Shown here: positions 8,295-15,040 of the stretch, in pieces
Layout of the letters: the number at the start of each line of letters is the position of its first letter
Position numbering within the stretch: the first letter of the stretch is position 1
Source: Nitrospirota bacterium
Lineage (GTDB): Bacteria; JACPQY01
DNA: 64,000 nt
Assembly (NCBI GenBank): GCA_016190245.1
Contig: JACPQY010000040.1
Span: 1-64,000 of the forward strand
Direction: 5' to 3'
Translations under genes and position numbers: made by a program
The notes under the pieces: model-generated
Seen by the model: the letters and a program-made list of their open reading frames with translations, nothing else
What the model was told of the DNA's origin: nothing
Databases searched by the model: none

Positions 8295-9505
8295 GCCGTT
8301 CCTCCTCCCGTTGTCCGCCGGCGCCTAAGGGCCAGCCATGTCAAGAAACCCACCGCGACGAGCAGGGCCGCCACGGCGCCGCCCTGCCGCCACACGGGCG
8401 CGGTGCGCGCCTTGAGCTCGGCCGTGGCCGCGGCCATGAGGAAGCGCATCCCGGCGCCCCCGGGCAGGGGCGGCAGGAAGACATATTGCAGCTTGGCCTC
8501 CACGGTGGCTCCCTCTTCGGGCAGGGGCGGCTCGAAGTGGATAATCTCCCGCCGCGTCTCCTTGGGAGCGATCCGGTTGTCGCTGAGAACGCGGGCGGCA
8601 TTCAGAAACATCTCGTCAATACGATCGTTGGTGATCTCCTTGCCGGTGGTGTCGGCGATAGCGCGCCGGTATTCGAGCTCCTGGCTGCGGACGGGTTTGC
8701 CGTTTGCATCCGACAGGGTGACGGTCAGGAGGAGTTTCCGGGCCGGGATACCCGTGGGGAGGGAGTGGCCGGATTCGCTGTTGGTCACGTACACGACAGC
8801 CTCCGCTCCCGCTGCTGTGCGCTCGGCAAGGACCGATATCGTCGCTGCATTTCCGACGCGGATCTGGGAATGGCCGCCGAGCGAGGCATGCGAAGTGACG
8901 GTCTTGGTGGTGGGGACCACGTGGGCGTCCACGATGGGGAAGCGGATATCCTCCGGCATGTGACAGTTCTGGCAGGCGATCCCACTGCCGGCGTAGGAAC
9001 CCTGTTTCCACTCGGAATAGGTGCTCATCACGTGGAAGCCGTGCCGGTTGACCACCTCGTGGCAGGCGCCGCAAAACTCCGCCTTGAGGTGAAGGGGAGA
9101 GTGGGCGTTCTTGTGCCCCTTCTCGGTCAATTCCTCGGGGGGGAAGGGGCCACGCTTGACGTCGCCGACTTGGAGCCGAATGCGCCCTGCGGACGTGTCG
9201 CCGGGAAGGGCCTGGGTGACCGAGTGACAGTAGTCGCAGGTCACGCCCTCCCGGCTGATGGGTTGCTTCAGATCATAGTCGCGCACTTGGGCGGAGACGG
9301 GTGCATGACACTCCTGACACCACTGGCGGTCCCGCGGCACCTTCACGCTCACGAAGACGGACTGGAAGACCGGATCCGAGTAGGAGAGCGCGTGCATGGA
9401 GTCTTTCCATTCGGAGTAGATCCCCGAATGACACTCTTCGCAGCGCTTGCTGCTCTCGAATCCCTGGGCTGAAACGCTTAGGCCGACCCAGAGGACGGCC
9501 GTCAA
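8291..9505 (-). CDS. Membrane-anchored pentahaem cytochrome c, cytochrome c554-like
   Basis: About 404 residues with CXXCH motifs at Cys 22, 63, 90, 145 and 178, a haem-free C-terminal domain of beta character (about 200-350) and a C-terminal membrane helix (about 375-395) followed by arginines. The haem part resembles cytochrome c554/NrfA-type periplasmic cytochromes. The start is uncertain: the called TTG at 9505 leaves a short signal, while the frame continues upstream with residues that would complete a normal signal peptide but lacks an ATG or GTG there. It lies between the lysine-rich cytochrome and the Rieske gene, and probably relays electrons to or from the bc-type complex. Confidence 0.8.
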   Translation of the reverse strand: MTAVLWVGLSVSAQGFESSKRCEECHSGIYSEWKDSMHALSYSDPVFQSVFVSVKVPRDRQWCQECHAPVSAQVRDYDLKQPISREGVTCDYCHSVTQALPGDTSAGRIRLQVGDVKRGPFPPEELTEKGHKNAHSPLHLKAEFCGACHEVVNRHGFHVMSTYSEWKQGSYAGSGIACQNCHMPEDIRFPIVDAHVVPTTKTVTSHASLGGHSQIRVGNAATISVLAERTAAGAEAVVYVTNSESGHSLPTGIPARKLLLTVTLSDANGKPVRSQELEYRRAIADTTGKEITNDRIDEMFLNAARVLSDNRIAPKETRREIIHFEPPLPEEGATVEAKLQYVFLPPLPGGAGMRFLMAAATAELKARTAPVWRQGGAVAALLVAVGFLTWLALRRRRTTGGGTA

Positions 9506-9543
9506 ACCGGTGGCGCGGTGGATTGCGGTCCTCGCTTTCTCTT

Positions 9544-9978
9544 CTAGTCTTCGTCCTTTTCTTCTTCCTCTTCTTCCTCGGCCGCCGCTTCCTTAACCTC
9601 GACCTTCGTCTTTTGCTGGGCCAGCCAGCCGGCGAGGGCCTTCAGTTCTTCAGGCGTGCCTTTGAATTTCTTCTTGTGCTTGACCTTCTTGTCCTTGTTG
9701 TAGATCGACGGCGACTCGATCTCCTTGTTGGCGAACTTGGCAATGAAGTCCGCATCGCGATCGAGACCGACGCCGGAGAGATCGGGGCCCTTCTTGGGTT
9801 TTCCGGTCTTCTTGCTCACCTGCTTCTCGATCTTGAGGTTCGCGATCGAGTGGCACTGGACGCACTTCTTATCCTTGAAGAGGGCGTCCGGCGCGGCGGC
9901 GCGCGCCTCGGGCGGGGCTGCCGCTGCGACCAGGAAGAAGGTTGCCATCGTGATCGCGCAAACGGGTCGAATCATCAT
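9544..9978 (-). CDS. Lysine-rich monohaem cytochrome c with acidic tail (copy 2)
   Basis: A 144-residue paralogue of the protein at 5091-5519: signal peptide ending near ARAAA, one CVQCH haem motif, the shared KKTGKPKKGPDLSGVGLD stretch, a second Lys patch (VKHKKKFKG), and a tail of almost continuous Glu/Asp. The start at the first of two ATGs was chosen for the GGAGG site before it. Duplication within one operon suggests two shuttles serving different partners, possibly one per complex; that is inference. Confidence 0.85.
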   Translation of the reverse strand: MMIRPVCAITMATFFLVAAAAPPEARAAAPDALFKDKKCVQCHSIANLKIEKQVSKKTGKPKKGPDLSGVGLDRDADFIAKFANKEIESPSIYNKDKKVKHKKKFKGTPEELKALAGWLAQQKTKVEVKEAAAEEEEEEEKDED

Positions 9979-10055
9979 GGTGACACCTCCTTCGATCGGT
10001 TGGGCCATTGGATGAGTCATGGGTCGTCCAACATGATGGTGGAGCCTTTCGACCC

Positions 10056-10140
10056 CACCTAGCCTCCCCTTACGAAGGGGAGGAACCTCCGGACGCACTC
10101 TGCAACTCCCCTCCTTTGTAAGGAGGGGCGAGGGGAGGTA
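10056..10140. repeat. Palindromic repeat, family C, copy 1
   Basis: Two nested GC-rich hairpins, CCTCCCC-N7-GGGGAGG (10063-10083) and CCCCTCCTTTGTAAGGAGGGG (10108-10128), flanked by CCCACCT and AGGGGAGGT arms. Similar CCCTC/GAGGG elements occur at 22428-22501, 40815-40900 and 56207-56309. Nothing else is visible in 9979-10169. Confidence 0.6.
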
Positions 10141-10169
10141 GAAGCCGACGGTCATTTCGCTGGACGCTG

Positions 10170-10585
10170 CTAATTGTTTGCCGCTCCCTGCGTGATCCAG
10201 CCCAGGACGATGGCCGCGTTGGCATCGTTCAGGGCCGCACCGCCGCCATGAGAGGTCTTGCCGGCGCCCTTTTGGTACAGCTTGCTGTCGGCGGGGGCGT
10301 CGGGACTCACGAGGGCCTTGATCTTGTCGTAGTCGGCGGATGCGTTGCCGCTGAGCGCGTAGGCGCCGATGCCGGCTCCCGAATGGCAGGCGCAACCCGA
10401 CTGGAGGACGGGATAGGCATCCTTGGCGAAGCTGTATTCGATGTTTCCACCACCGTCAACGGGGGTTGCGGTGGCTTCGTCGCCGCGGTCGAAGGGGTCG
10501 CCGCAGGCCGTGAGTGTGAACAGTGAACAGTGAACAGCAGGAAGAGGATTCGGAGCGGATGAGAATTCTTGCGTGTATTCTTCAT
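10170..10585 (-). pseudogene. Small lipoprotein cytochrome c, frameshifted at a heptamer repeat
   Basis: Translation starts at ATG 10585 behind a GGGGGAGG site with a lipoprotein signal (MKNTRKNSHPLRILFLLF), then leaves frame at three copies of a 7-nt repeat. The downstream frame, closed by TAG at 10170, reads TLTAC (lipobox), an acidic spacer, then one CACH haem motif and a short cytochrome c-like domain ending QGAANN. The downstream frame has no start codon of its own. Adding one repeat unit would give a continuous lipoprotein of about 140 residues with a normal signal and lipobox. It may be phase-variable, a true pseudogene, or an assembly collapse. Its place between the barrel and the cytochromes fits a role at the outer membrane. 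Confidence 0.75.
10516..10536. repeat. Heptanucleotide tandem repeat (GTGAACA x3)
   Basis: Three perfect copies of GTGAACA (plus strand) lie in the signal-peptide part of the lipoprotein cytochrome gene. Because 7 is not a multiple of 3, each gain or loss of a unit shifts the frame; four copies would restore it. Confidence 0.9.
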
Positions 10586-10597
10586 GACATCCTCCCC

Positions 10598-11647
10598 CTA
10601 GAACTCAAGCACTGCCAAGACGCGGATCAGATCGTTCTTCTGCTCGCCCACCGCCTCGAGATTGGCGAGGTACTCGGCCCCGAGGGTGAGCAGGCGGTAG
10701 TCGTAAAAGAGCGCCACCGTGTGGTTGACGGTGTCGGCAACGTCCTTCTTCTTGTCGTCGAAGTACAGGCTCGTGTGGTTTTCGTTCGTGACAGCGCCGC
10801 CGCGGTAGCGTCCCCGGAAACCGAAGGGCAAGCGGCAATCCACCTGGAGATAGTCGCCGAAGTGATAGTAGTTTCCGAGCGCGTCGCTCTTGACGTCCGC
10901 GCGCAGGGCACCCGCCCTGGCCGACACATTCTTGAGGATGCTCCACGGGAGGAATCCGTAGCCTGCGGTGGCCTCGAGGCTATACAGGAGCACGCTCTTG
11001 CTGCTCACATACTGATCATAGTAAACGGACCCGAAGAGCGAGTACTTGCCTGTGCCCAGGCGCAGGCGCTGACCGACCGCGGGCTTCGAAGGGTCGCCCG
11101 CGCCGTTGAGCGCGAGCACTTTCGTATCGTCCCCCTTGTATCCGGATACGAGGAAGGTGTTCCCGTCCAGCCGGAAATCGGAAGACTGGACGAAGGTACG
11201 ATCATAGACGACCCCGAGCTCGGACCAGATGAAGGGGACGAGCTTCTGGTCGGCCCCCGTGACGCCACCATAGGAATGATGGAAGAGGGGGTCCGCCCCG
11301 AAGGGCACGAGGACCTTCCCGAAGCGGATGCCGCCACCTTCGCCGAGCTTGACGCCCATCTCGTAGAACGTCTGATCCACAATCTCGGCCGTGAAGGAGA
11401 AAGGTTCGTCCTTCTTCCGCCGGGAGAGAAAGATGAAGTGGTGGTAGTTCTTGAGCGTGTCTTCGCCCTCGGAGGGTGACCCGCTGAAGGTGGTCCGTTC
11501 GTAGTTCAGGTCGAATCGTCCGTTGATCTGGAAGCCGGCCAGCGCGAACGGGACGGTCGGCGGAGCCTCGCCGGCCTCCTCCGCGGGCCACGCCGCGATG
11601 GGGAAGGCGAGCACGAAGAGGGTTGCGATCGTCAGCTTATTCCACAT
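10598..11647 (-). CDS. Outer-membrane beta-barrel protein (porin-like)
   Basis: About 349 residues with a signal peptide ending near AAWPA, many alternating amphipathic strands, and a C-terminal Phe (VLAVLEF) typical of barrel assembly. No cysteines in haem motifs. The start ATG at 11647 lies inside the end of the triheme cytochrome gene and has an AGGAG site, implying coupling; six residues upstream is another in-frame ATG (11665). Sitting between a periplasmic c7-type cytochrome and a lipoprotein cytochrome, it could be the sheath of a porin-cytochrome conduit, although its size is modest for that role. A plain substrate porin is the alternative. Confidence 0.75.
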   Translation of the reverse strand: MWNKLTIATLFVLAFPIAAWPAEEAGEAPPTVPFALAGFQINGRFDLNYERTTFSGSPSEGEDTLKNYHHFIFLSRRKKDEPFSFTAEIVDQTFYEMGVKLGEGGGIRFGKVLVPFGADPLFHHSYGGVTGADQKLVPFIWSELGVVYDRTFVQSSDFRLDGNTFLVSGYKGDDTKVLALNGAGDPSKPAVGQRLRLGTGKYSLFGSVYYDQYVSSKSVLLYSLEATAGYGFLPWSILKNVSARAGALRADVKSDALGNYYHFGDYLQVDCRLPFGFRGRYRGGAVTNENHTSLYFDDKKKDVADTVNHTVALFYDYRLLTLGAEYLANLEAVGEQKNDLIRVLAVLEF

Positions 11648-11972
11648 GGCACTCCTCGCATTCATGATCTTCGTCCTGGTCGTGATGGAAGGCCGTCTGG
11701 CCGTCGTGACAAGCCCCGCAGAACCGGCCCTCCCCCATGTCCTCGTGCGTAAAGCCGGTTTTCCGGGTCATCGAGAAGAGGGAGGGATGGCACGCGTAGC
11801 ACTTGAAACCTTCCTGGTGGGTCCAGTGAGGGAACCGGGCCACCGGCTCGTCCGCCTCCTCGAGGCGGGTCATTCGGATGAAGGCGGGATTGGCCACAAG
11901 GAGGCCGCCGGGGAGGAGGAGGAGAACTGCAAGGGCGAGCAGTGCGAGTGGCGGCCTCCTGCGTGGGGCCAT
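11637..11972 (-). CDS. Triheme c7-type periplasmic cytochrome
   Basis: A 111-residue protein: hydrophobic export segment (about 8-28), then three CXXCH motifs at Cys 58, 85 and 105, with extra histidines (FPHWTHQEG, FTHEDMGE, FHHDQDEDH) for bis-His ligation, as in the triheme c7 family. I chose the ATG at 11972, which puts the signal at the N-terminus; in-frame ATG 12008 and TTG 12020 are alternatives. It is the first gene of the respiratory train and directly follows two TGAC-N4-GTCA palindromes, so it should be the most strongly regulated member. Likely role: periplasmic electron carrier. Confidence 0.82.
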   Translation of the reverse strand: MAPRRRPPLALLALAVLLLLPGGLLVANPAFIRMTRLEEADEPVARFPHWTHQEGFKCYACHPSLFSMTRKTGFTHEDMGEGRFCGACHDGQTAFHHDQDEDHECEECHVE

Positions 11973-12047
11973 CGATTCGGAGCCTTGTGCTCGGTCCCGA
12001 TGGTTCATCACAGGGAGCAAGCTACGATGCCGGAATGGACGCCCGTT

Positions 12048-12061
12048 ATGACCGAGGTCAT
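12048..12061. promoter_or_regulatory. FNR/HcpR-like operator 1
   Basis: ATGACCGAGGTCAT is a near-perfect palindrome of the TGACC-N2-GGTCA type used by CRP/FNR-family regulators such as HcpR. If it activated from -41.5, transcription on the minus strand would start near 12013, ahead of the triheme cytochrome ATG at 11972. Confidence 0.55.
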
Positions 12062-12071
12062 TGTTGTGAAA

Positions 12072-12085
12072 ATGACATGGGTCAG
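12072..12085. promoter_or_regulatory. FNR/HcpR-like operator 2
   Basis: ATGACATGGGTCAG shows the same TGAC-N4-GTCA half-sites, centred 24 bp from operator 1. Tandem arrangement upstream of the respiratory operon suggests cooperative control. Confidence 0.45.
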
Positions 12086-12270
12086 AGGCTCCGTCGCGCG
12101 CCAGTATTACCCTCTCTCTCTTCCCGATGGGAAAGATGGAAAGTGCGGAAACACCCCTTCGCTGTCGCTCATGATGGACAAGCTAGGTCCACGTGTCAGC
12201 TTGCCGAATGCCGTGGGGATGGTCAAGCTGATTCGGCGGGGCGAGATTCGAAGGGAGGGGCGCTGGGCGC

Positions 12271-12471
12271 TCAGAACGTCCACGCCCACGCCGCTGCGGC
12301 GGCGAGAGAGAGGACGGTCAGTCCAAATGCGACGATGATGGCGGCCAGGGGCGCCGCGGCGCCGATGCGGCCCGCCAAAGGGCCGGGCGCTGCCCAGGAC
12401 CTGTCCAGAAGCAACCCGGGCAGCGCCGGCCTGCGCCACCGGTTCTCGGGAGGTGTGACCGGTCTCGCCAT
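12271..12471 (-). CDS. Possible small membrane protein
   Basis: A 66-residue frame with an Arg/Pro-rich N-terminus and one strong C-terminal membrane helix (about residues 38-64, Ala/Leu rich, ending AWTF). The frame is also open upstream to an ATG at 12546. No ribosome binding site is evident, and the GC-rich composition could produce such a frame by chance. The TGAC-N4-GTCA palindrome at 12585 lies about 40 nt before the longer start. I do not recognise a family. Apart from this frame, 12086-12584 shows nothing clear. Confidence 0.3.
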   Translation of the reverse strand: MARPVTPPENRWRRPALPGLLLDRSWAAPGPLAGRIGAAAPLAAIIVAFGLTVLSLAAAAAWAWTF

Positions 12472-12584
12472 CTCAGAGCAGCACGGAGTCGGGAGAGGAG
12501 GGGATGGATGGCCCGTTCCCGCGCGCGATGGTGAGTTTTTGAACATCTCGCGATGGATGATGGCAGCAGGGCGAAACGGGAGTT

Positions 12585-12598
12585 ATGACCGCGGTCAG
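12585..12598. promoter_or_regulatory. FNR/HcpR-like operator 3
   Basis: ATGACCGCGGTCAG, preceded by GTT as in operator 1 (both read GTTATGACCG). It lies in the middle of the divergent intergenic region. Confidence 0.45.
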
Positions 12599-12684
12599 CC
12601 TCACGTCGGCTCTGGAAACCGGAGTCAGGGCTCAGGGCCTTTGGAGAGATCACCGAGTTGCCCGGGTCCTTACCCGTCGGGATG

Positions 12685-12777
12685 GCTTCTCCGCCGGCTG
12701 GTCCGCCACGGCGGACTGGCGGATCGCAATGACGGCGTTTTCTTGTCATCGCGAGTCCGCCACAGGCGGAAAGGGGC
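12685..12777. repeat. Palindromic repeat, family B long form, copy 2
   Basis: Inverted copy of 5773-5876. It contains TCCGCCACGGCGGA and TCCGCCACAGGCGGA hairpins and the shared TCTCCGCCGGCTGG edge, followed by a further GGGCAG...CTGCCC hairpin to about 12800. Confidence 0.75.
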
Positions 12778-12841
12778 AGCCTGTCTGCCCACGGGCGGAT
12801 GGCGGTCTCAAGGTTGGGAATCTCCGGCGTTCGGTGCGAAC

Positions 12842-12855
12842 TTGACGACCGTCAT
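12842..12855. promoter_or_regulatory. FNR/HcpR-like operator 4
   Basis: TTGACGACCGTCAT (TGAC-N4-GTCA). Its centre is about 40 nt before the small membrane protein start at 12889, suggesting control of the plus-strand radical SAM unit by the same regulator. A perfect 7-bp-arm hairpin, ACCTTCG-G-CGAAGGT, follows at 12869-12883. Confidence 0.45.
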
Positions 12856-12888
12856 GGTCCAAATCTTGACCTTCGGCGAAGGTTATGG

Positions 12889-13035
12889 ATGATCGAATCA
12901 ATGAGCGAGCAGAGCAGGAGTCGATGGTTGGTCGTTTACCTCGCGTTGGCGATGATGGTCGTCGCCGTGGTGGCGTTCGCACCCCTGGCCATCCGGGCGG
13001 CCTTCGCGGGGCGGAGACGCCGCCAGGATGGATAG
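12889..13035 (+). CDS. Small single-span membrane protein
   Basis: A 48-residue frame: polar N-terminus (MIESMSEQSRSRW), one long hydrophobic helix (about 14-38), then a basic tail (RRRRQDG). This topology is common in small subunits of respiratory complexes or assembly factors, but no family is recognised. GGCGAAGG about 6 nt before the ATG could serve as ribosome binding site; Met5 is a second possible start. It lies 68 nt before the radical SAM gene on the same strand and just after operator 4, opposite the respiratory operon. Confidence 0.5.
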   Translation: MIESMSEQSRSRWLVVYLALAMMVVAVVAFAPLAIRAAFAGRRRRQDG

Positions 13036-13103
13036 GAAAGGCGCACATGCGATTGAGGGGCATCATGGTTGAGCCCATGGGCCGGGAAATAGAGTAGTAT
13101 CCA

Positions 13104-14342
13104 ATGACCATGGGAGTATCCGCCGTGCCCTCCACGGGCCCCGCGCGCCGGGAGCGGGCAATCCGGGAGCCGCAGTACGACCTCGGCGAGCGCCCGTTCA
13201 TGGTTATCTGGGAGGTGACGCGCGCGTGCGATCTGGCCTGCCGGCATTGTCGGGCCAAGGCCCAGCCGGAGCGCGACACGAACGAGCTCACATTCGAGGA
13301 GGGGAAGGCCTTGCTCACGGACGTCGCCCGCTTCGGGAGGCCGGCTCCGCTTCTCATTCTTACCGGCGGCGATCCGTTCAAACGCGCGGATCTTTTCGAC
13401 CTCATCCGCTGGGGCGACGCCGCGGGCCTCCGGATGGCCGCCTCTCCGGCCGGCACGCCCTCGCTCACGGAAAAGAACATCAGCGGTCTAAAAGAGGCGG
13501 GCGCGAAAGTGATCTCGCTGTCGGTGGACGGCGCCACCGAGGCGAGCCACGACCGGTTCAGGGGCGTGAGCGGGGTGTTCTGGTGGACGCTTTTCGGTTG
13601 GGAGGCCGCGCGCAAGTGCAAACTCCCGATCCAGATCAACACCACCGTGTCGAGACACAACCTGGGCGAGCTTGACGAAATCTTCGACTTGGTGGCGCGG
13701 CGCGGGGCGCTCACGTGGAGCGTTTTTTTCCTCGTGCCCACGGGGCGGGCGATCGCCGAGGATCAGATCACGCCGGCCGAGTGCGAGGACGTGATGCACT
13801 TCCTCTACGAGGCGTCGCGATACATCTCCGCCAAGCACACGGAGGGCCATCATTTCAAGAGGGTGGTGACGCAGAGACTCGCCTCGGACAAAAAGGGCGA
13901 GGATCCGGTGAAGCTGTATGGACTGGGGGAGACCTACCGGCGCCTGCATGACGGGCTCAAGCGGGTGGTGGAGCGTCTGAAGCTGAAGCCGAGGCCGGTG
14001 GGGGTCGTGCGTCCGCCGCTCAATGTGAATGCGGGGAAGGGGCTTGTGTTCGTCTCGCACACCGGAGAGGTGTGTCCATCCGGCTTCCTGCCCTTGTGCG
14101 CGGGCAATGTGCGGGAGAGTTCGATCGTCTCTCTCTATCGCGATGCGCCGCTCCTGCGGCAACTGCGCGACCCGGAATTGCTCAAGGGAAGTTGCGCCGC
14201 GTGCGAGTTCAAGAGTCTGTGTGGCGGGTCGCGTTCGAGGGCCTATGCCCTGACCGGCGACCCGCTCGGTCCGGACCCCGAGTGCGCGTACACGGGCGGC
14301 GGGGAGGTCCCGCCAGCCGCCGAAGGGGTCGCTGAGGAGTAG
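13104..14342 (+). CDS. Radical SAM/SPASM-type protein
   Basis: A 412-residue radical SAM enzyme. The [4Fe-4S]/SAM motif is CDLACRHC (Cys42, 46, 49), followed by the glycine-rich LTGGDP stretch. A C-terminal cysteine set (CPSGFLPLC, then CAACEFKSLCGG and a last Cys near DPEC) looks like a SPASM-type auxiliary cluster domain. Overall style matches the TIGR04053-like group related to haem-modifying enzymes (AhbC/AhbD/NirJ) and peptide maturases. Its reaction is not known to me. Placement across the control region from the cytochrome operon, under a similar operator, suggests a role in cofactor or protein maturation for respiration; this is inference. Confidence 0.82.
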   Translation: MTMGVSAVPSTGPARRERAIREPQYDLGERPFMVIWEVTRACDLACRHCRAKAQPERDTNELTFEEGKALLTDVARFGRPAPLLILTGGDPFKRADLFDLIRWGDAAGLRMAASPAGTPSLTEKNISGLKEAGAKVISLSVDGATEASHDRFRGVSGVFWWTLFGWEAARKCKLPIQINTTVSRHNLGELDEIFDLVARRGALTWSVFFLVPTGRAIAEDQITPAECEDVMHFLYEASRYISAKHTEGHHFKRVVTQRLASDKKGEDPVKLYGLGETYRRLHDGLKRVVERLKLKPRPVGVVRPPLNVNAGKGLVFVSHTGEVCPSGFLPLCAGNVRESSIVSLYRDAPLLRQLRDPELLKGSCAACEFKSLCGGSRSRAYALTGDPLGPDPECAYTGGGEVPPAAEGVAEE

Positions 14343-14398
14343 CTCGTTCCGACCTCCGCGAAGTTGCGCGCGGCCCGGACGGCGCATAGGATTGCCTC

Positions 14399-14848
14399 GT
14401 GACTTGGCTTCGGTTCTTCCATGTCGCTTTCGTCATTCTCTGGTTCGGCAGCGCGGCGGCGGACGTAGTCCTCGAGGCTGTGTTGCTGCGGACCCCCGAC
14501 CGGGCCGGACGGCTCACGCTGATGCGATTGCACGCCGTCGTTGACCAGGTTTTGGAGGCGCCGGCCGTTGTCCTCACGCTCATCACCGGCGTTCTCCTTC
14601 TGCTCTACGCGCCCGCGTGGCCGCCGATCCTCACCACCAAGATCCTCGTGGCGGTCGTCCCCGCGGCTGCGAACCTATTTTGTGTGAAAGTGGTGCTCGA
14701 TCGCGACCGCTGGGCGCGGCGGACGGCTCCGGAGGTGGATCTTCTCAAGGATCCGGCGGGCCGCCGCTACGCGTGGAAGATCACCGCCACGGGCGCCGGG
14801 ATCCCGTTCGCGATCGCCGCGCTGGCGATCGGCGTGATCAATTTCTAG
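14399..14848 (+). CDS. Four-helix integral membrane protein (DUF2269-like)
   Basis: A 149-residue protein starting at GTG, with four predicted membrane segments (about 5-22, 50-68, 75-95, 127-147) and a charged loop (DRDRWARRTAPEVD). It resembles small DUF2269/CopD-like membrane proteins whose function is unknown. It lies 56 nt after the radical SAM gene on the same strand and may be co-transcribed. Confidence 0.6.
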   Translation: MTWLRFFHVAFVILWFGSAAADVVLEAVLLRTPDRAGRLTLMRLHAVVDQVLEAPAVVLTLITGVLLLLYAPAWPPILTTKILVAVVPAAANLFCVKVVLDRDRWARRTAPEVDLLKDPAGRRYAWKITATGAGIPFAIAALAIGVINF

Positions 14849-14850
14849 CC

Positions 14851-15000
14851 CGAATAATTCATGCACGAGGAGCGGAGACCTGCAGAGTGTATTTTCAGGG
14901 TCGTACCGTCTCCTTTGATGAAGTGCATGAATTATTCGCCCCAAGGGGCCGCCCCAACGCAGGAAGCGTGGGGCGGGGCTGGCCCCCGCCTCCTTGGCCT
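14851..15000. repeat. Structured intergenic repeat, family D, copy 1
   Basis: Perfect 15-bp inverted arms, CGAATAATTCATGCA (14851-14865) and TGCATGAATTATTCG (14924-14938), around a 58-nt loop, followed by nested GC hairpins (CCCCAAGGGG; GCCCCAACGC...GCGTGGGGC; GGGGCTGGCCCC). The reverse complement aligns along its length with 27283-27428. It fills the gap between convergent genes and could act as a terminator-like structure or be a MITE-like element. No coding function is seen. Confidence 0.75.
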
Positions 15001-15040
15001 CGCAGAGTTCATGAATAAAGGGGGCTAGAGCGCGGCGCGG

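Noticed and set aside
6813-8963. 716-codon plus-strand frame opposite cytochrome b, Rieske and pentahaem genes
   Set aside because: Composition is dominated by Arg, Asp and His repeats and no start signal is visible; shadow of the minus-strand operon.
12020-12889. Several plus-strand open frames in the divergent control region
   Set aside because: They overlap repeats and operators, lack ribosome binding sites, and encode Arg/Gly/Pro-rich sequence without structure.
14851-15000. Integron attC site
   Set aside because: The inverted arms and spacing do not carry the R/L core site pattern and no integrase or cassette genes are nearby.
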